This document shows positions 20,290-29,226 of a stretch of DNA of 64,000 nt, one piece after another. Made by a program: the position numbers and the translations under genes. The stretch is from the NCBI RefSeq assembly GCF_010500615.1, contig NZ_JAAGNX010000002.1:300990-364989 (forward strand). The letters run 5' to 3'. The first letter of the stretch is position 1. Every line of letters starts with the position of its first letter. The notes under the pieces were generated by a model. It did no database searches, was not told the origin of the DNA, and saw only the letters and a program-made list of their open reading frames with translations. The DNA comes from Oceanipulchritudo coccoides (lineage in GTDB: Bacteria > Verrucomicrobiota > Verrucomicrobiia > Opitutales > Oceanipulchritudinaceae).

Positions 20290-21438
20290 ATGGCCAAGCA
20301 CGATTACTACGAATTGCTGGGTGTCGGCCGTGACGCCACACCAGAGCAGATCAAGAAAGCCTACCGCAAGAAGGCCGTCGAGTTCCACCCGGACAAGCAC
20401 AAGGGCGACAAAGGCATGGAGGAGAAGTTCAAGGAAGTCTCCGAGGCCTATGAGGTGCTCAAGGATGCCGACAAGAAGGCAGCCTACGACCGTTACGGCC
20501 ATGCAGCCTTCGAGCAGGGCGGAGCTGGCATGCGCGGCGGAGCCGGGGGCGGCTTCCATGATCCGTTTGATATTTTCCGTGAGGTTTTTGGAGGCAGCGC
20601 CTTTGATGACTTCTTTGGTGGTGGAGGCGGCGGCAGCCGGGGTTCCCAGGCAAACCAGGGCGGATCAGATCTTCGCTATGATATCGAGATCTCGCTTGTG
20701 GACGCCTACAAGGGGGTTGAAAAAGAGGTTTCCTACCGGACCGCGGTCGCCTGTAGCCACTGTAGCGGTTCTGGCGCTGAACCCGGATCACGGGTGGTCA
20801 ACTGCTCAACCTGTGGCGGTGCAGGTCGCGTGGTAAGCTCAAGAGGCTTTTTTCAGGTTCAACAGGCTTGCCCGTCCTGTAACGGCGCCGGTCGCATGCC
20901 GGAAAAGCGCTGTGGCTCCTGCAATGGCGATGGCCGTGTGGTGAAAAACAAGAAGGTGAAGATTCATGTTCCGGCGGGAATTGCCACCGGACAGAAACTT
21001 CGTTCAGCCGGAAACGGCGAAGCGGGCGTGATGGGCGGACCTGCGGGCGACCTGTATGTCGTCGTGCACGTGAAGGAGCACAACATTTTCGAGCGTCACG
21101 GGGATGATCTTTATTGTGATGTACCGATCAAGTTCACCCTGGCGGCGCTTGGCGGGACAATCGAAGTGCCCACGCTCTCCAACACAAGCGGCCGGGTCTC
21201 CCTGAAAATTCCTGCGGGAACGCAAAACGGAACGGTCTTCAAACTTCGTGATCGCGGCATGCCCTCCTTACGCGGTGGGACAAAAGGCAACCAGTTTGCG
21301 CGGGTCCATATCGAGGTGCCCAAGAAGCTGAAAAGCGATCAGCGTGAGCTGCTTGAAAAATTTGCCCAAGTATCGGGGGATGCTGATAATCCGATGGAGG
21401 AGAGCTTCTGGGACAAGGCCAAGAAGATCTTCGATTAA
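20290..21438 (+). CDS. dnaJ: Chaperone protein DnaJ
   Basis: Hsp40 co-chaperone that delivers clients to DnaK and stimulates its ATPase. 382 residues. The J domain has the HPD signature (EFHPDKHKG, near 36). Next is a Gly/Phe-rich linker (about 75-125), then four CxxCxGxG zinc-binding repeats ([32 protein letters not shown], about residues 155-220), then the C-terminal substrate-binding domains. It is in one unit with grpE upstream, and purN follows after 21 bases. Confidence 0.98.
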   Translation: MAKHDYYELLGVGRDATPEQIKKAYRKKAVEFHPDKHKGDKGMEEKFKEVSEAYEVLKDADKKAAYDRYGHAAFEQGGAGMRGGAGGGFHDPFDIFREVFGGSAFDDFFGGGGGGSRGSQANQGGSDLRYDIEISLVDAYKGVEKEVSYRTAVACSHCSGSGAEPGSRVVNCSTCGGAGRVVSSRGFFQVQQACPSCNGAGRMPEKRCGSCNGDGRVVKNKKVKIHVPAGIATGQKLRSAGNGEAGVMGGPAGDLYVVVHVKEHNIFERHGDDLYCDVPIKFTLAALGGTIEVPTLSNTSGRVSLKIPAGTQNGTVFKLRDRGMPSLRGGTKGNQFARVHIEVPKKLKSDQRELLEKFAQVSGDADNPMEESFWDKAKKIFD

Positions 21439-21459
21439 CGTGAAACTTGAGGGACAGCG

Positions 21460-22041
21460 ATGCGGTTTGTGATTTTGGGATCTGGAACAGGGAGCAATGC
21501 CGAAGCGCTTTTGAAAGCATGGGACGAGGGAAAACTGGGTAAGGCCGAACCCGTTGCCATTCTCAGTGACAAGCCTGAAGCCCGCATCCTCCAGTTGGGA
21601 AAACCGTTTGGCGTGCCAGGAATTCATGTGGAACCGGGTCCGTTCCGGACTAAGTTGTCCCCGGAGGGCGAGCAGGCCTATATCGAGGCAATACGCGCCA
21701 CGAAGGCGGACTTGGTTGTTCTGGCAGGATTCATGCGGGTCCTCAAGGAGCCTTTCCTTGAGGCTTTCCCCAACCGGATCATCAATTTGCATCCCAGCCT
21801 GCTTCCCAGCTTCAAGGGATTGGACGGCATCCGCCAGGCCTACGAATACGGGGTGAAAGTGACCGGCTGCACGGTCCACTTTGTTTCAGGTGAGCTTGAT
21901 GGTGGGAGGATCATCGACCAGAAGGTTGTTCCCATCGAAAGAACCGATTCACTTGAGGATCTTGAATTAAAAGTTCACGCCGCTGAACACGAACTGTTGC
22001 CGCAAGTTGTCCGTGCACTCGCCGAGGGAGGCCTTGAATGA
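21460..22041 (+). CDS. purN: Phosphoribosylglycinamide formyltransferase
   Basis: Purine synthesis enzyme that moves a formyl group from 10-formyltetrahydrofolate to GAR. 193 residues, normal length. The phosphate-binding start FVILGSGTGSNAE, the catalytic Asn and His in IINLHPSLLPSFKG (near residues 103-116) and the Asp in SGELDGG (near 143-150) are all present. Its stop overlaps the prmA start (ATGA), indicating coupled translation. Confidence 0.95.
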   Translation: MRFVILGSGTGSNAEALLKAWDEGKLGKAEPVAILSDKPEARILQLGKPFGVPGIHVEPGPFRTKLSPEGEQAYIEAIRATKADLVVLAGFMRVLKEPFLEAFPNRIINLHPSLLPSFKGLDGIRQAYEYGVKVTGCTVHFVSGELDGGRIIDQKVVPIERTDSLEDLELKVHAAEHELLPQVVRALAEGGLE

Positions 22042-22919
22042 TCGAGATCCGCTTTCCCATCGATGAGGCGTTCGCCCAACAACTGGAAGATTATTTCTGC
22101 GAAGAGTATCAAGAGTATTGGTCAATCGAGGAAAACCGGCTCACGCACGAAAACTTTCTCCGCGGCTTTTTTGAAGACCAACAGGTCCTTGCCGAGGAAA
22201 CGGCATCCCTCCGCAAGGAATTCCCCTCTCTTCCGGACGATCCCCCGATCAAGGAGCTTCCCGATCAGGACTGGAAGGAGGCCTACAAGCTGCATTTCAA
22301 GCCATGGAGTGAGCGCGGTCTGCACTGGGTTCCACTCTGGGAAAAAGACACTTACCAACTCCCGGAAGGAGAGGAGATTGTCTATCTCGATCCGGGGATG
22401 GCCTTTGGAACCGGTAACCATGAGACAACCCGGCTCTGCGTGCGCCGCTTGCTGGACGCCCGGGACGAATGGGGGAGCGCTGTTTCAGCAAAGCGGGTCA
22501 TCGATGCCGGATGCGGTTCAGGCATCCTTGCCATTTCAGCAGCAAAAGTCGGTTTCACGGATGTCACTGGTTTCGACAACGACCCCGACTCGGTCCGCAT
22601 CAGTCTCGAAAATGAAAAGCTCTGTGATCTTGATGGTCGCATTGACTTCAAATGGGCCGACCTCAAGGAGGGGCTTATTGGACAAACCGGGGACCTGCTC
22701 CTCGCCAACATTCTTGCCAACGTCCTTTGCGACCATGCTGAACTCCTTTGCCAGTCCGTCCGGCCAGGCGGGTGGCTTGTCCTCAGCGGCATCCTTGCCA
22801 GCGAGGTAAAGGCTGTGCATGCGGTCTTCGCCCCGGTTGTGGAAAACCATACGGGCACATTGCCTGATATGGATGCCCGAATTGAGGGCGAATGGTCGGA
22901 TTTGTGCTACCGGTTTTAA
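22038..22919 (+). CDS. prmA: Ribosomal protein L11 methyltransferase
   Basis: SAM-dependent methyltransferase acting on ribosomal protein L11. 293 residues. The N-terminal substrate-recognition domain is followed by the class I methyltransferase domain with DPGMAFGTGNHETTRLC (near 118-134), the SAM-binding VIDAGCGSGILAISAAKVG (near 155-173) and the catalytic-loop type LLANILANVL (near 221-230). It overlaps purN upstream by 4 bases and converges with a thioesterase gene, overlapping its 3' end by 4 bases. Confidence 0.94.
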   Translation: MIEIRFPIDEAFAQQLEDYFCEEYQEYWSIEENRLTHENFLRGFFEDQQVLAEETASLRKEFPSLPDDPPIKELPDQDWKEAYKLHFKPWSERGLHWVPLWEKDTYQLPEGEEIVYLDPGMAFGTGNHETTRLCVRRLLDARDEWGSAVSAKRVIDAGCGSGILAISAAKVGFTDVTGFDNDPDSVRISLENEKLCDLDGRIDFKWADLKEGLIGQTGDLLLANILANVLCDHAELLCQSVRPGGWLVLSGILASEVKAVHAVFAPVVENHTGTLPDMDARIEGEWSDLCYRF

Positions 22920-23353
22920 GCTGGATCGGGGGAGATTGGAAGGATCGCGGGAACGGAATCCGGAATCGGTTTCGGATGACCCGACTGCACATCGATGAAG
23001 ACCCAGTCTGTTTCCCCGCGCGCAATAATCTGTTTATCTCCCACCCGCCGGAATGTATATTTTCTCAAGGAGCGAACTCTCCGGAGATTAGATATCCAAG
23101 TCAGTGCCTCAAGTTCATCTCCTTCGAAAGCCGGTCTCAAGTACTCAATATGATGCGACCGCGCAACCCAAGTGGCAGCGTTGTCCCGGTTAACGGTTTC
23201 CCCGCCCACGGTCTGCCAGTGCTTGATCGCAAGATCCTGCATCCACTGCACATAAACCACATTGTTAACATGGCCGTTGCGATCTATGGCTGTCCTTGGA
23301 ACCGTGAATCGTTTCTGGAATATCCGAATGGGCCCCGTGTCCTCTTCACTCAT
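22916..23353 (-). CDS. Acyl-CoA thioesterase, 4-hydroxybenzoyl-CoA thioesterase/YbgC type
   Basis: Single hotdog-fold thioesterase of 145 residues. The helix-start signature DRNGHVNNVVYVQWMQD (residues about 19-35) resembles the family pattern where Asp or Asn and GHVNN mark the active site. It should hydrolyse a short- or aromatic-acyl-CoA; the substrate cannot be told. It lies about 57 bases downstream of the minus-strand hydrolase-membrane gene and may be read from the same promoter. It converges with prmA. Confidence 0.85.
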   Translation of the reverse strand: MSEEDTGPIRIFQKRFTVPRTAIDRNGHVNNVVYVQWMQDLAIKHWQTVGGETVNRDNAATWVARSHHIEYLRPAFEGDELEALTWISNLRRVRSLRKYTFRRVGDKQIIARGETDWVFIDVQSGHPKPIPDSVPAILPISPDPA

Positions 23354-23410
23354 ACCGGCAACTTTTCAAGAGTGACCGGAAATGGCAATTCGCGAAATCG
23401 CCACCCATTC

Positions 23411-25258
23411 TTACAGCGGCGTGTAGCAGACCGTATTGGAAAGCAGGATCATGATGAAGATCAGACACATCGTCATGGGGCCAAGATAAATACGCCCGGT
23501 CATCCGAAAAAAGTAGCGGTTGAAGTAAGGCAGAATAAACATGATCGGGACGACCGCAAACAGCAGGTTGATGTAGAGCCATCCATCCGTCCAGTAGACG
23601 GTTCCGGTCACCGCAAAGGTGACGTATTGGACAAGGACAATAAAGAACAAGCCGAGTGAGTTGGCGATGCCCGCCCGTAACATGCTTTTCCATTCGGGCT
23701 CTCCCTCAATGCGCATGGCGCCGTTGACCCGCAATGAATTTGAGAGGAAGAAAATAAAGAACATTGGCACGTACATCAGCATCAGGAGGATCAGGACGGG
23801 CTGGAAGACCCGCACGCCCATGAACATGAAGCGGTAGTCGACATGCAGGAAATAATACAAGGCAAAGAGAAGAAAGTAAAAGGAGGAGAAAATGGAAAGG
23901 GCGAGCAGGGCTGTCCGCTTCAGCTCCATCCAGTTGGTCTTTGCCCCCCATAACCCTGGGTGAATACCATGCTTCTTTCCGTGAAAACGGTAACTCAGGT
24001 AGAAGATGATGAATCCGATTATCCCGTTGAAGACCGCCCAGAGCATGACCCCGTTGTTCATCCGTTGCGGGAAAAACCATGTCATCTCCCGGCTGGATGC
24101 CGCCACAAACAACTTCTTGGACAGCTCAGTCATCGGAATGTATGAAAAACAGGCGATCAAGGCGCCGAGGATAAAGAGACCCCAAAAGAGAATTTTGCCT
24201 TTCCCGCGCGGTACCGGCTGGGCTTCGGGAAGCGGGTGTACAAGCACCCGGAAATACGGAACCTTTGCCAGCAGCAGTTGCCCAAGGGGAACAATGGCGA
24301 TGAAAGCGGCAACCAGCGATACAAGGCTGAGGATTTCCTTCCAGTACCACACCTGGTTCCGGCTTGTGATGGCTGGGTCAAGGTCGAATACTTTCTCGAA
24401 ATACTCGATCTGGTTCGCTGTCGCTTCACGCATGTATGGCTGAAAGGGATGCAGGATACGTTCGTTGTGGATGACCCGCAGGGTTCGGTCCTCCGCATTA
24501 CCATAGTATTTTCCCAGCTCCACTTCCCGAATTGGTTCATCTCCGGGCAGAAGGGCCGAATTGACGGTCCGCAAGGCTTCCGGGGCAACCCGCATGTCCC
24601 CGTTTTTAAGGTCATTCCGGTAGGCCCCCTCGTCATAATAGGCATAGCTAACACCGACGTTCGAACGAACATCTGCGAGGACATCATCCCTCAGGGTCAG
24701 TACGTATCCAGAAACGAATACAGAATGGAGCTTGCTGGGTCTTCCTGTCCGAATCGATTCTCTACCAAAGAAGTTTGCTCCCCGGATGGCTGCGTTACCG
24801 CCGGCTGAATGACCCGTCGCACCAATGCGCTCCTTATCAATATAATTCAGATTGGATGTCTCAGCCGCGTAGTCCACCAGGGCAAACATACCATATCCCT
24901 CGGTTGTCGCAGCCCGACGGCTCATCGATGAGCTTGATCCGCCCTGCGCGTAGGGGTCAATCGATATGGCCACGATCCCCCGCCGGGACAACTCGATGGC
25001 AATGTTAGACAAGGCCTCCTTCGAGCGCTGAAAACCCGGTACCACGACAACCAGCGGGGCGGGGTTGTCTTTCGTCGCCGTGTCCGGCTTGAATAAATCC
25101 GCTACCAGCCATTGCCCGTTTTGCGTCGGAAGTTTGATCTCCATCACGTCAACCCGTCCCCAGGACTGCTGGATCCCAGAGGTGATGAGGCTCGCGAGAA
25201 TCACCATCCCGACACATATGGCCAGGAGATGGCGGCTCATGGGACCGGATTCTTTCAT
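23411..25258 (-). CDS. Alpha/beta hydrolase fused to a multi-span membrane domain
   Basis: 615 residues. An N-terminal membrane anchor or signal (about 9-27) leads to an extracytoplasmic alpha/beta hydrolase domain. That domain has VVVVPGFQRSKE near 70-81 and the nucleophile elbow GHSAGG at Ser151. From about residue 305 onward there are eight or nine hydrophobic spans with no family I recognise. The architecture parallels the hydrolase-DcuC fusion encoded at 26941-29226. It is divergently transcribed from the M14 peptidase gene. A GTATAC-type operator lies about 30 bases upstream of its start, so GntR control is likely. Substrate unknown; an ester or amide is expected from the fold. Confidence 0.85.
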   Translation of the reverse strand: MKESGPMSRHLLAICVGMVILASLITSGIQQSWGRVDVMEIKLPTQNGQWLVADLFKPDTATKDNPAPLVVVVPGFQRSKEALSNIAIELSRRGIVAISIDPYAQGGSSSSMSRRAATTEGYGMFALVDYAAETSNLNYIDKERIGATGHSAGGNAAIRGANFFGRESIRTGRPSKLHSVFVSGYVLTLRDDVLADVRSNVGVSYAYYDEGAYRNDLKNGDMRVAPEALRTVNSALLPGDEPIREVELGKYYGNAEDRTLRVIHNERILHPFQPYMREATANQIEYFEKVFDLDPAITSRNQVWYWKEILSLVSLVAAFIAIVPLGQLLLAKVPYFRVLVHPLPEAQPVPRGKGKILFWGLFILGALIACFSYIPMTELSKKLFVAASSREMTWFFPQRMNNGVMLWAVFNGIIGFIIFYLSYRFHGKKHGIHPGLWGAKTNWMELKRTALLALSIFSSFYFLLFALYYFLHVDYRFMFMGVRVFQPVLILLMLMYVPMFFIFFLSNSLRVNGAMRIEGEPEWKSMLRAGIANSLGLFFIVLVQYVTFAVTGTVYWTDGWLYINLLFAVVPIMFILPYFNRYFFRMTGRIYLGPMTMCLIFIMILLSNTVCYTPL

Positions 25259-25285
25259 ATCTACAAGAGTTGCAATTCGGGGTTA

Positions 25286-25295
25286 ATGTATACAA
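25286..25295. promoter_or_regulatory. Putative GntR operator upstream of the hydrolase-membrane gene
   Basis: ATGTATACAA (TTGTATACAT on the minus strand), with core palindrome TGTATACA at 25287-25294. It lies about 28 bases upstream of the start codon of the minus-strand hydrolase-membrane gene. It matches the other three sites found near members of the same gene block. Confidence 0.65.
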
Positions 25296-25358
25296 TCTCT
25301 ATCGAACAAGGGTGTTTAGGGCTGTCAATACCCCATTTTTGGTTGACCTCAACCTGCC

Positions 25359-25368
25359 TTGTATACAA
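25359..25368. promoter_or_regulatory. Putative GntR operator overlapping the M14 peptidase promoter
   Basis: TTGTATACAA, a perfect 10-bp palindrome ending 9 bases before the M14 start codon. TACAAT within it (25363-25368) could serve as a -10 box, with a TTGACC at about 25342-25347. Binding of a repressor here would block transcription directly. FCD-type GntR proteins are known to use operators with a GTATAC core. Confidence 0.7.
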
Positions 25369-25377
25369 TCGCCTCAT

Positions 25378-27000
25378 ATGAAGGCGTTTTTAGAATTAAT
25401 TAAAGGCCTGCCCCTGTGTGTCTTCCCGGGTCTGCTTTTTGGTTACACGGCTCCGGGACCGGAGGTAGAGGACGGATATTACCGTGATCCGTCCGGGCTT
25501 ACAGAGCGCTGGTTTCCCAAGCCGGAAAAGGAACTGCGGACACCCGGCGCGAAAACGGGTCGCTGGTCGACCGTCGAGGAAGTTTATGCTGCCTTGGACG
25601 AGTTGGCCCTTGAGCGGGAGGACCTGGAGGTACGCGAAGTAGGGGAGAGCCTGTTGGGGGTGCCCATCAGGGCGCTATTTCAGACAAGTCCTAGCCCTGA
25701 CGCCGTGACGGTTTTGGTGCAGGCGCGGGTACACGGGAATGAGCCCGCCTCGACAGAAGGGGCACTTGAGCTGGCTTATGAGTTGGCGCGAGGGGACCTC
25801 GCAGAGTTGGACATGAATATCATCATCCTGCCGGTCCTGAATCCCGAGGGGGCACGCGAAATGCGCCGACGGACCGGGACAGATATTGATCCAAACCGCG
25901 ATTACATCCTGCACAAAAGCGGATCCATCCGGGCGGTTTACCGCCTGATGCGGGAATACGATCCTGAAGTGGTCATGGACATGCATGAGCACGACGCCTA
26001 CGCGTGGCCGTATGACCTGATGACGATTGGCCCGAACAACCCCAACATTCCGGAGGACATCCTGTCATTCACTAATGGGGTCGTGATTGGAGGGATGAAA
26101 AAGGCCTTTGATGCGGCTGGACTACATCTGGGACCTTATCGCCTCCTCGACTTTCAGGAAGATGGTGTGCGGGTTCGTGAATCGGCCACAACCTTTGTGA
26201 GTGAGAAGAATGCCTTGGCGATGGCTGGACGCATCAGCCTGCTGACGGAAGGCAGGGGAATTGGTCTTGGAACCCAACATTTTCACAGGCGCACCTTCAC
26301 GCAATACACGGCGGCCCGCTCGGTGCTGGAGACCGTGGCGGAGAATCAGGATGAAATCAGGCGAATTGTCGCGGAGGCGAGGAATACAATTACATCAGGC
26401 AAGGATGACTGGGTTCTTCGGGTTGACCCGGTGAAGGTGCCCTCAACCCATGAACTGGTGAACGCTGAAACCTTCGGGACGGAGGCGGTTGAGACGACTT
26501 ATTGGGAGCGAACCAAGGGGACCGTGGTCGATATCCAGAAAAGGCCAGCTGCCTATGTCCTGCACGCAAGCGAGGCCGCATTGGCGGATCGGCTGCGTCG
26601 ATTCGGACTCGAGATGACAACCCTGAATAAAGAAACAGCCATCACGGTCGAGACCCTAAGCGTGGATACTTTCAATCCGGGAAGTGCCGTTCTGTACGGG
26701 GGTGAATTACTGCGAAGCGACGGGGCACCTGTACGACCGGCGGTCCTGCGCAACCATGAAATATCGATGGATGTTAAGACGCAAAACCGGATGTTTCCCC
26801 AAGGTAGTTGGATTGTCAGTACAGCCCAACCCAACGCACTTTACCTGATCACCCTCGAACCTCGCTGCCTGTCTGGATTTGCCTCGCTGGGATTCTGGGG
26901 GAACCAACTTGATTCAGGTTTTGAGTTTCCTGTATACAGGCTAATGGATCAGGGCGTGCACAATGACCATGACAATCACGCCTCCGATCATCGGGACTGA
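25378..27000 (+). CDS. M14 family zinc carboxypeptidase, exported
   Basis: About 540 residues from the ATG at 25378, where the sequence begins MKAFLELIKGLPLCVFPGLL, a signal peptide. An upstream in-frame start at 25270 would place two operator sites inside the gene. Zinc ligands fit HGNEP (HxxE) and DMHEHD, with a substrate-binding Arg in DPNRDY and the catalytic-type Glu in LLTEGRG. M14 enzymes cut C-terminal residues, or gamma-D-glutamyl bonds in some members. There is no clear ribosome site and the likely -10 box is very close, so the message may be leaderless. The 3' end overlaps the convergent transporter gene by 60 bases. Confidence 0.88.
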   Translation: MKAFLELIKGLPLCVFPGLLFGYTAPGPEVEDGYYRDPSGLTERWFPKPEKELRTPGAKTGRWSTVEEVYAALDELALEREDLEVREVGESLLGVPIRALFQTSPSPDAVTVLVQARVHGNEPASTEGALELAYELARGDLAELDMNIIILPVLNPEGAREMRRRTGTDIDPNRDYILHKSGSIRAVYRLMREYDPEVVMDMHEHDAYAWPYDLMTIGPNNPNIPEDILSFTNGVVIGGMKKAFDAAGLHLGPYRLLDFQEDGVRVRESATTFVSEKNALAMAGRISLLTEGRGIGLGTQHFHRRTFTQYTAARSVLETVAENQDEIRRIVAEARNTITSGKDDWVLRVDPVKVPSTHELVNAETFGTEAVETTYWERTKGTVVDIQKRPAAYVLHASEAALADRLRRFGLEMTTLNKETAITVETLSVDTFNPGSAVLYGGELLRSDGAPVRPAVLRNHEISMDVKTQNRMFPQGSWIVSTAQPNALYLITLEPRCLSGFASLGFWGNQLDSGFEFPVYRLMDQGVHNDHDNHASDHRD

Positions 27001-29226
27001 AGTTCGCTTCACAATGGCGAACGGGCTGACATTGGCCGCGCTGGAAACAGCAATGATCACGCCTGCGACAGGGGAGAAGCTGCGGAATAAGCCCGCTGCC
27101 AGCTGAGCAGGGAGCATCATTGTAACGGTGCTCACGCCCATTGGTGAGGCAATACCGGGAATCATGTTCGCGAAACTGAACAGGGCGGCGTTGCCACTTC
27201 CTGTAACGAGTGTTGTAAACCCGATTAATAAAACGAGTGCGATCACCATCGCGATACTTCCCATGCCGGCGTTCTGGACCATGCCAATTAACCCGTCAAT
27301 GAGGCCGGTCGCCTTGACCCCGGTGGCGAAAGTTTCGGCAGCCACAATCAGCGTCACAACCTTGGCCAGAATGTCGCCCATGCCCTTGAAAAAGTGAACG
27401 ATCCCGGCAAGGGCCTCCCTGAGGCTTCGTTTGCGAATGGCTTCGCAGCCCATGCTGAAGAAGAGGCTGATCAACATGGCCGTCACAACATCCACCTGGA
27501 TTGATTTAACAACAAGTGGACTGAACACCAGAAGCAGCACCAAGGGAAGGATCGGGAGAAAAGCATAGAAGCCGGGCACGTTCTCGTTGGGAACCTCGTC
27601 TTGAAGACCTGCCAAGGCTTGCTCCGGCTCTTCCGGCAAGCGTTTATCGCAAAACCGCTGCCAAAGAAAATGCAGAAGGGCGACAACGGGAATCACGAAC
27701 ACTGCGACTGGAAGCTGGTAACGCACAAAATAAACCACGGGTTCCATTCCGCTTACACTGGCAGCCACATTCGAAGCTCCGGAAGCGGGACCGAGATCAA
27801 GGCAGGCTGTCGTCCCGATAACCGCTGCCACGGAGACAGGTCGCAGGCCAAGCTCGACAAGCGTCGGGTACATCGCGACGAGGAGCAGCATGGCCAAGCC
27901 AGCCGCGCTCGGGACAAAGATATTCAAGGTTTGTCCAACGGCGTAGGCAAATGCCAGGAGAAGGTACGGGTTCTTCAGGTTGGAAAGGGGGCGCACTGAT
28001 AATTTGACCAAGGCCGTGGAAGCGGAAATGGACGACATGTATCGCGCGAACCCGCCTGCGGCCATGATGATCAGCCCGATCTTTGCAAGGCGCGTGGAGA
28101 AGCTCTCCTTCACTATGGCAAAGAGGTCGAATCCAAACCATCCGGTCGGAGAATGTTCATAAGCCGTAAAAGGATTTCCGGTGATCCGGGCAGAGACATA
28201 AGCAAGAATCAACAGGGCAAAACCGGATATGAAAAGGGTGGCATGAGTCTGGTAGCGCCTGACGACCATAAACACTGTAAGGGCAATAAAAAGAATGGCG
28301 ATCAGCTGTGTAACGCGCTCCAGGGGATGAGGAACGGGCTCCATTTTATTGGCCATGAAACGAGCCGCTGCCGGGGCCATGCGGTCGCCTTCATGCGCTA
28401 CACCCGGAACAACTTGTAGTTGCCAGTTAAATACAGTTCCAAGTTTCTCTGCCAGTTCCTTACCGGCATTGTAGAAAACCTGGCCACGCTCAAAACGGTG
28501 GGCACCCTGTAACATTGCCTCCGGTGCGCGGCGCAAGCTACTGTGCATGGGATCATTGTCCCTGTCGCCGAGCAGGACCAGCAGATTGGAAGCAAGGTAG
28601 GCCGGCATGTCCTTTTCAGAAATTCCTGTCCCCTTGAATCCGTAGGGCCAACTCTCCGTGAAAGATGGAAAGGTATACCAGCCTGCATTTGCGGCCACGG
28701 CCAGCAAGAGCTGTTCATCCGGTGCGAAGGCAATCTTCCGGTGAAGAAACTGGCTTCCGGCACTATGACCAAAAGCAAAGTATCCATTGGCCCGTGTGTC
28801 ACCGCTTGTATGCCTGAGATAGTCGAATACTTCTCCGGGGACCTTGTAGCTCCATTCCGATTCCGGCTTCCGGGTCAAGTCCTCCTCGGAAAGGAAAACA
28901 TTTCCCAAATTGTACCCGACGGTATTGGGATAGTCCTCCTCACTGAACAAAGGGGCGATGACAAAGAGCCCGTGTTTATCCGCCAGCTCGATCCATCCAT
29001 CCCGGTATTCACCAGGATTACGATTCATCCCGTGGAAGACCATCACCGGGGGGTTGCCCGGGTTATAATTATCCGACTTCACATAGTGGACAACAACCTC
29101 CTTGCCGTTTCTTTCACTTGTGAAGCTGAATGAACCGGTTCCATCGGGAAGCACCGCCTCAAGAATGACCGACAGGAATAACCCAAATAGAGTCAGGAGC
29201 CAGAAGACGAGTTGTCGTGGAATCAT
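26941..29226 (-). CDS. Alpha/beta hydrolase-DcuC family carrier fusion
   Basis: 761 residues in two parts. Residues 1-24 are a membrane anchor. Residues about 28-295 are an alpha/beta hydrolase domain with VMVFHGMNRN, GHSAG (Ser155), LGDRDND and GVAHEGD (His278), a full catalytic triad pattern. Residues about 303-761 form a multi-span carrier of the DcuC/C4-dicarboxylate anaerobic carrier type (ASGASNVAAS, GSGNAALFSFANM and the final SSAANVSPFAIVKRTSVP). The arrangement suggests that an ester or amide is cut in the periplasm and the product is imported by the same polypeptide. Its start overlaps the M20 peptidase stop (TGATG), so the two are co-translated. Confidence 0.9.
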   Translation of the reverse strand: MIPRQLVFWLLTLFGLFLSVILEAVLPDGTGSFSFTSERNGKEVVVHYVKSDNYNPGNPPVMVFHGMNRNPGEYRDGWIELADKHGLFVIAPLFSEEDYPNTVGYNLGNVFLSEEDLTRKPESEWSYKVPGEVFDYLRHTSGDTRANGYFAFGHSAGSQFLHRKIAFAPDEQLLLAVAANAGWYTFPSFTESWPYGFKGTGISEKDMPAYLASNLLVLLGDRDNDPMHSSLRRAPEAMLQGAHRFERGQVFYNAGKELAEKLGTVFNWQLQVVPGVAHEGDRMAPAAARFMANKMEPVPHPLERVTQLIAILFIALTVFMVVRRYQTHATLFISGFALLILAYVSARITGNPFTAYEHSPTGWFGFDLFAIVKESFSTRLAKIGLIIMAAGGFARYMSSISASTALVKLSVRPLSNLKNPYLLLAFAYAVGQTLNIFVPSAAGLAMLLLVAMYPTLVELGLRPVSVAAVIGTTACLDLGPASGASNVAASVSGMEPVVYFVRYQLPVAVFVIPVVALLHFLWQRFCDKRLPEEPEQALAGLQDEVPNENVPGFYAFLPILPLVLLLVFSPLVVKSIQVDVVTAMLISLFFSMGCEAIRKRSLREALAGIVHFFKGMGDILAKVVTLIVAAETFATGVKATGLIDGLIGMVQNAGMGSIAMVIALVLLIGFTTLVTGSGNAALFSFANMIPGIASPMGVSTVTMMLPAQLAAGLFRSFSPVAGVIIAVSSAANVSPFAIVKRTSVPMIGGVIVMVIVHALIH

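Noticed and set aside
22892-23659. 255-codon open frame on the plus strand
   Set aside because: It runs antisense to the thioesterase and the hydrolase-membrane gene and has no family signs.
26929-26940. CCTGTATACAGG, a 12-bp palindrome with the GTATAC core
   Set aside because: It lies inside the 3' end of the M14 coding region and downstream of the convergent carrier gene, and its flanks (CC/GG) differ from the four promoter sites. Probably chance, though a weak auxiliary site cannot be ruled out.
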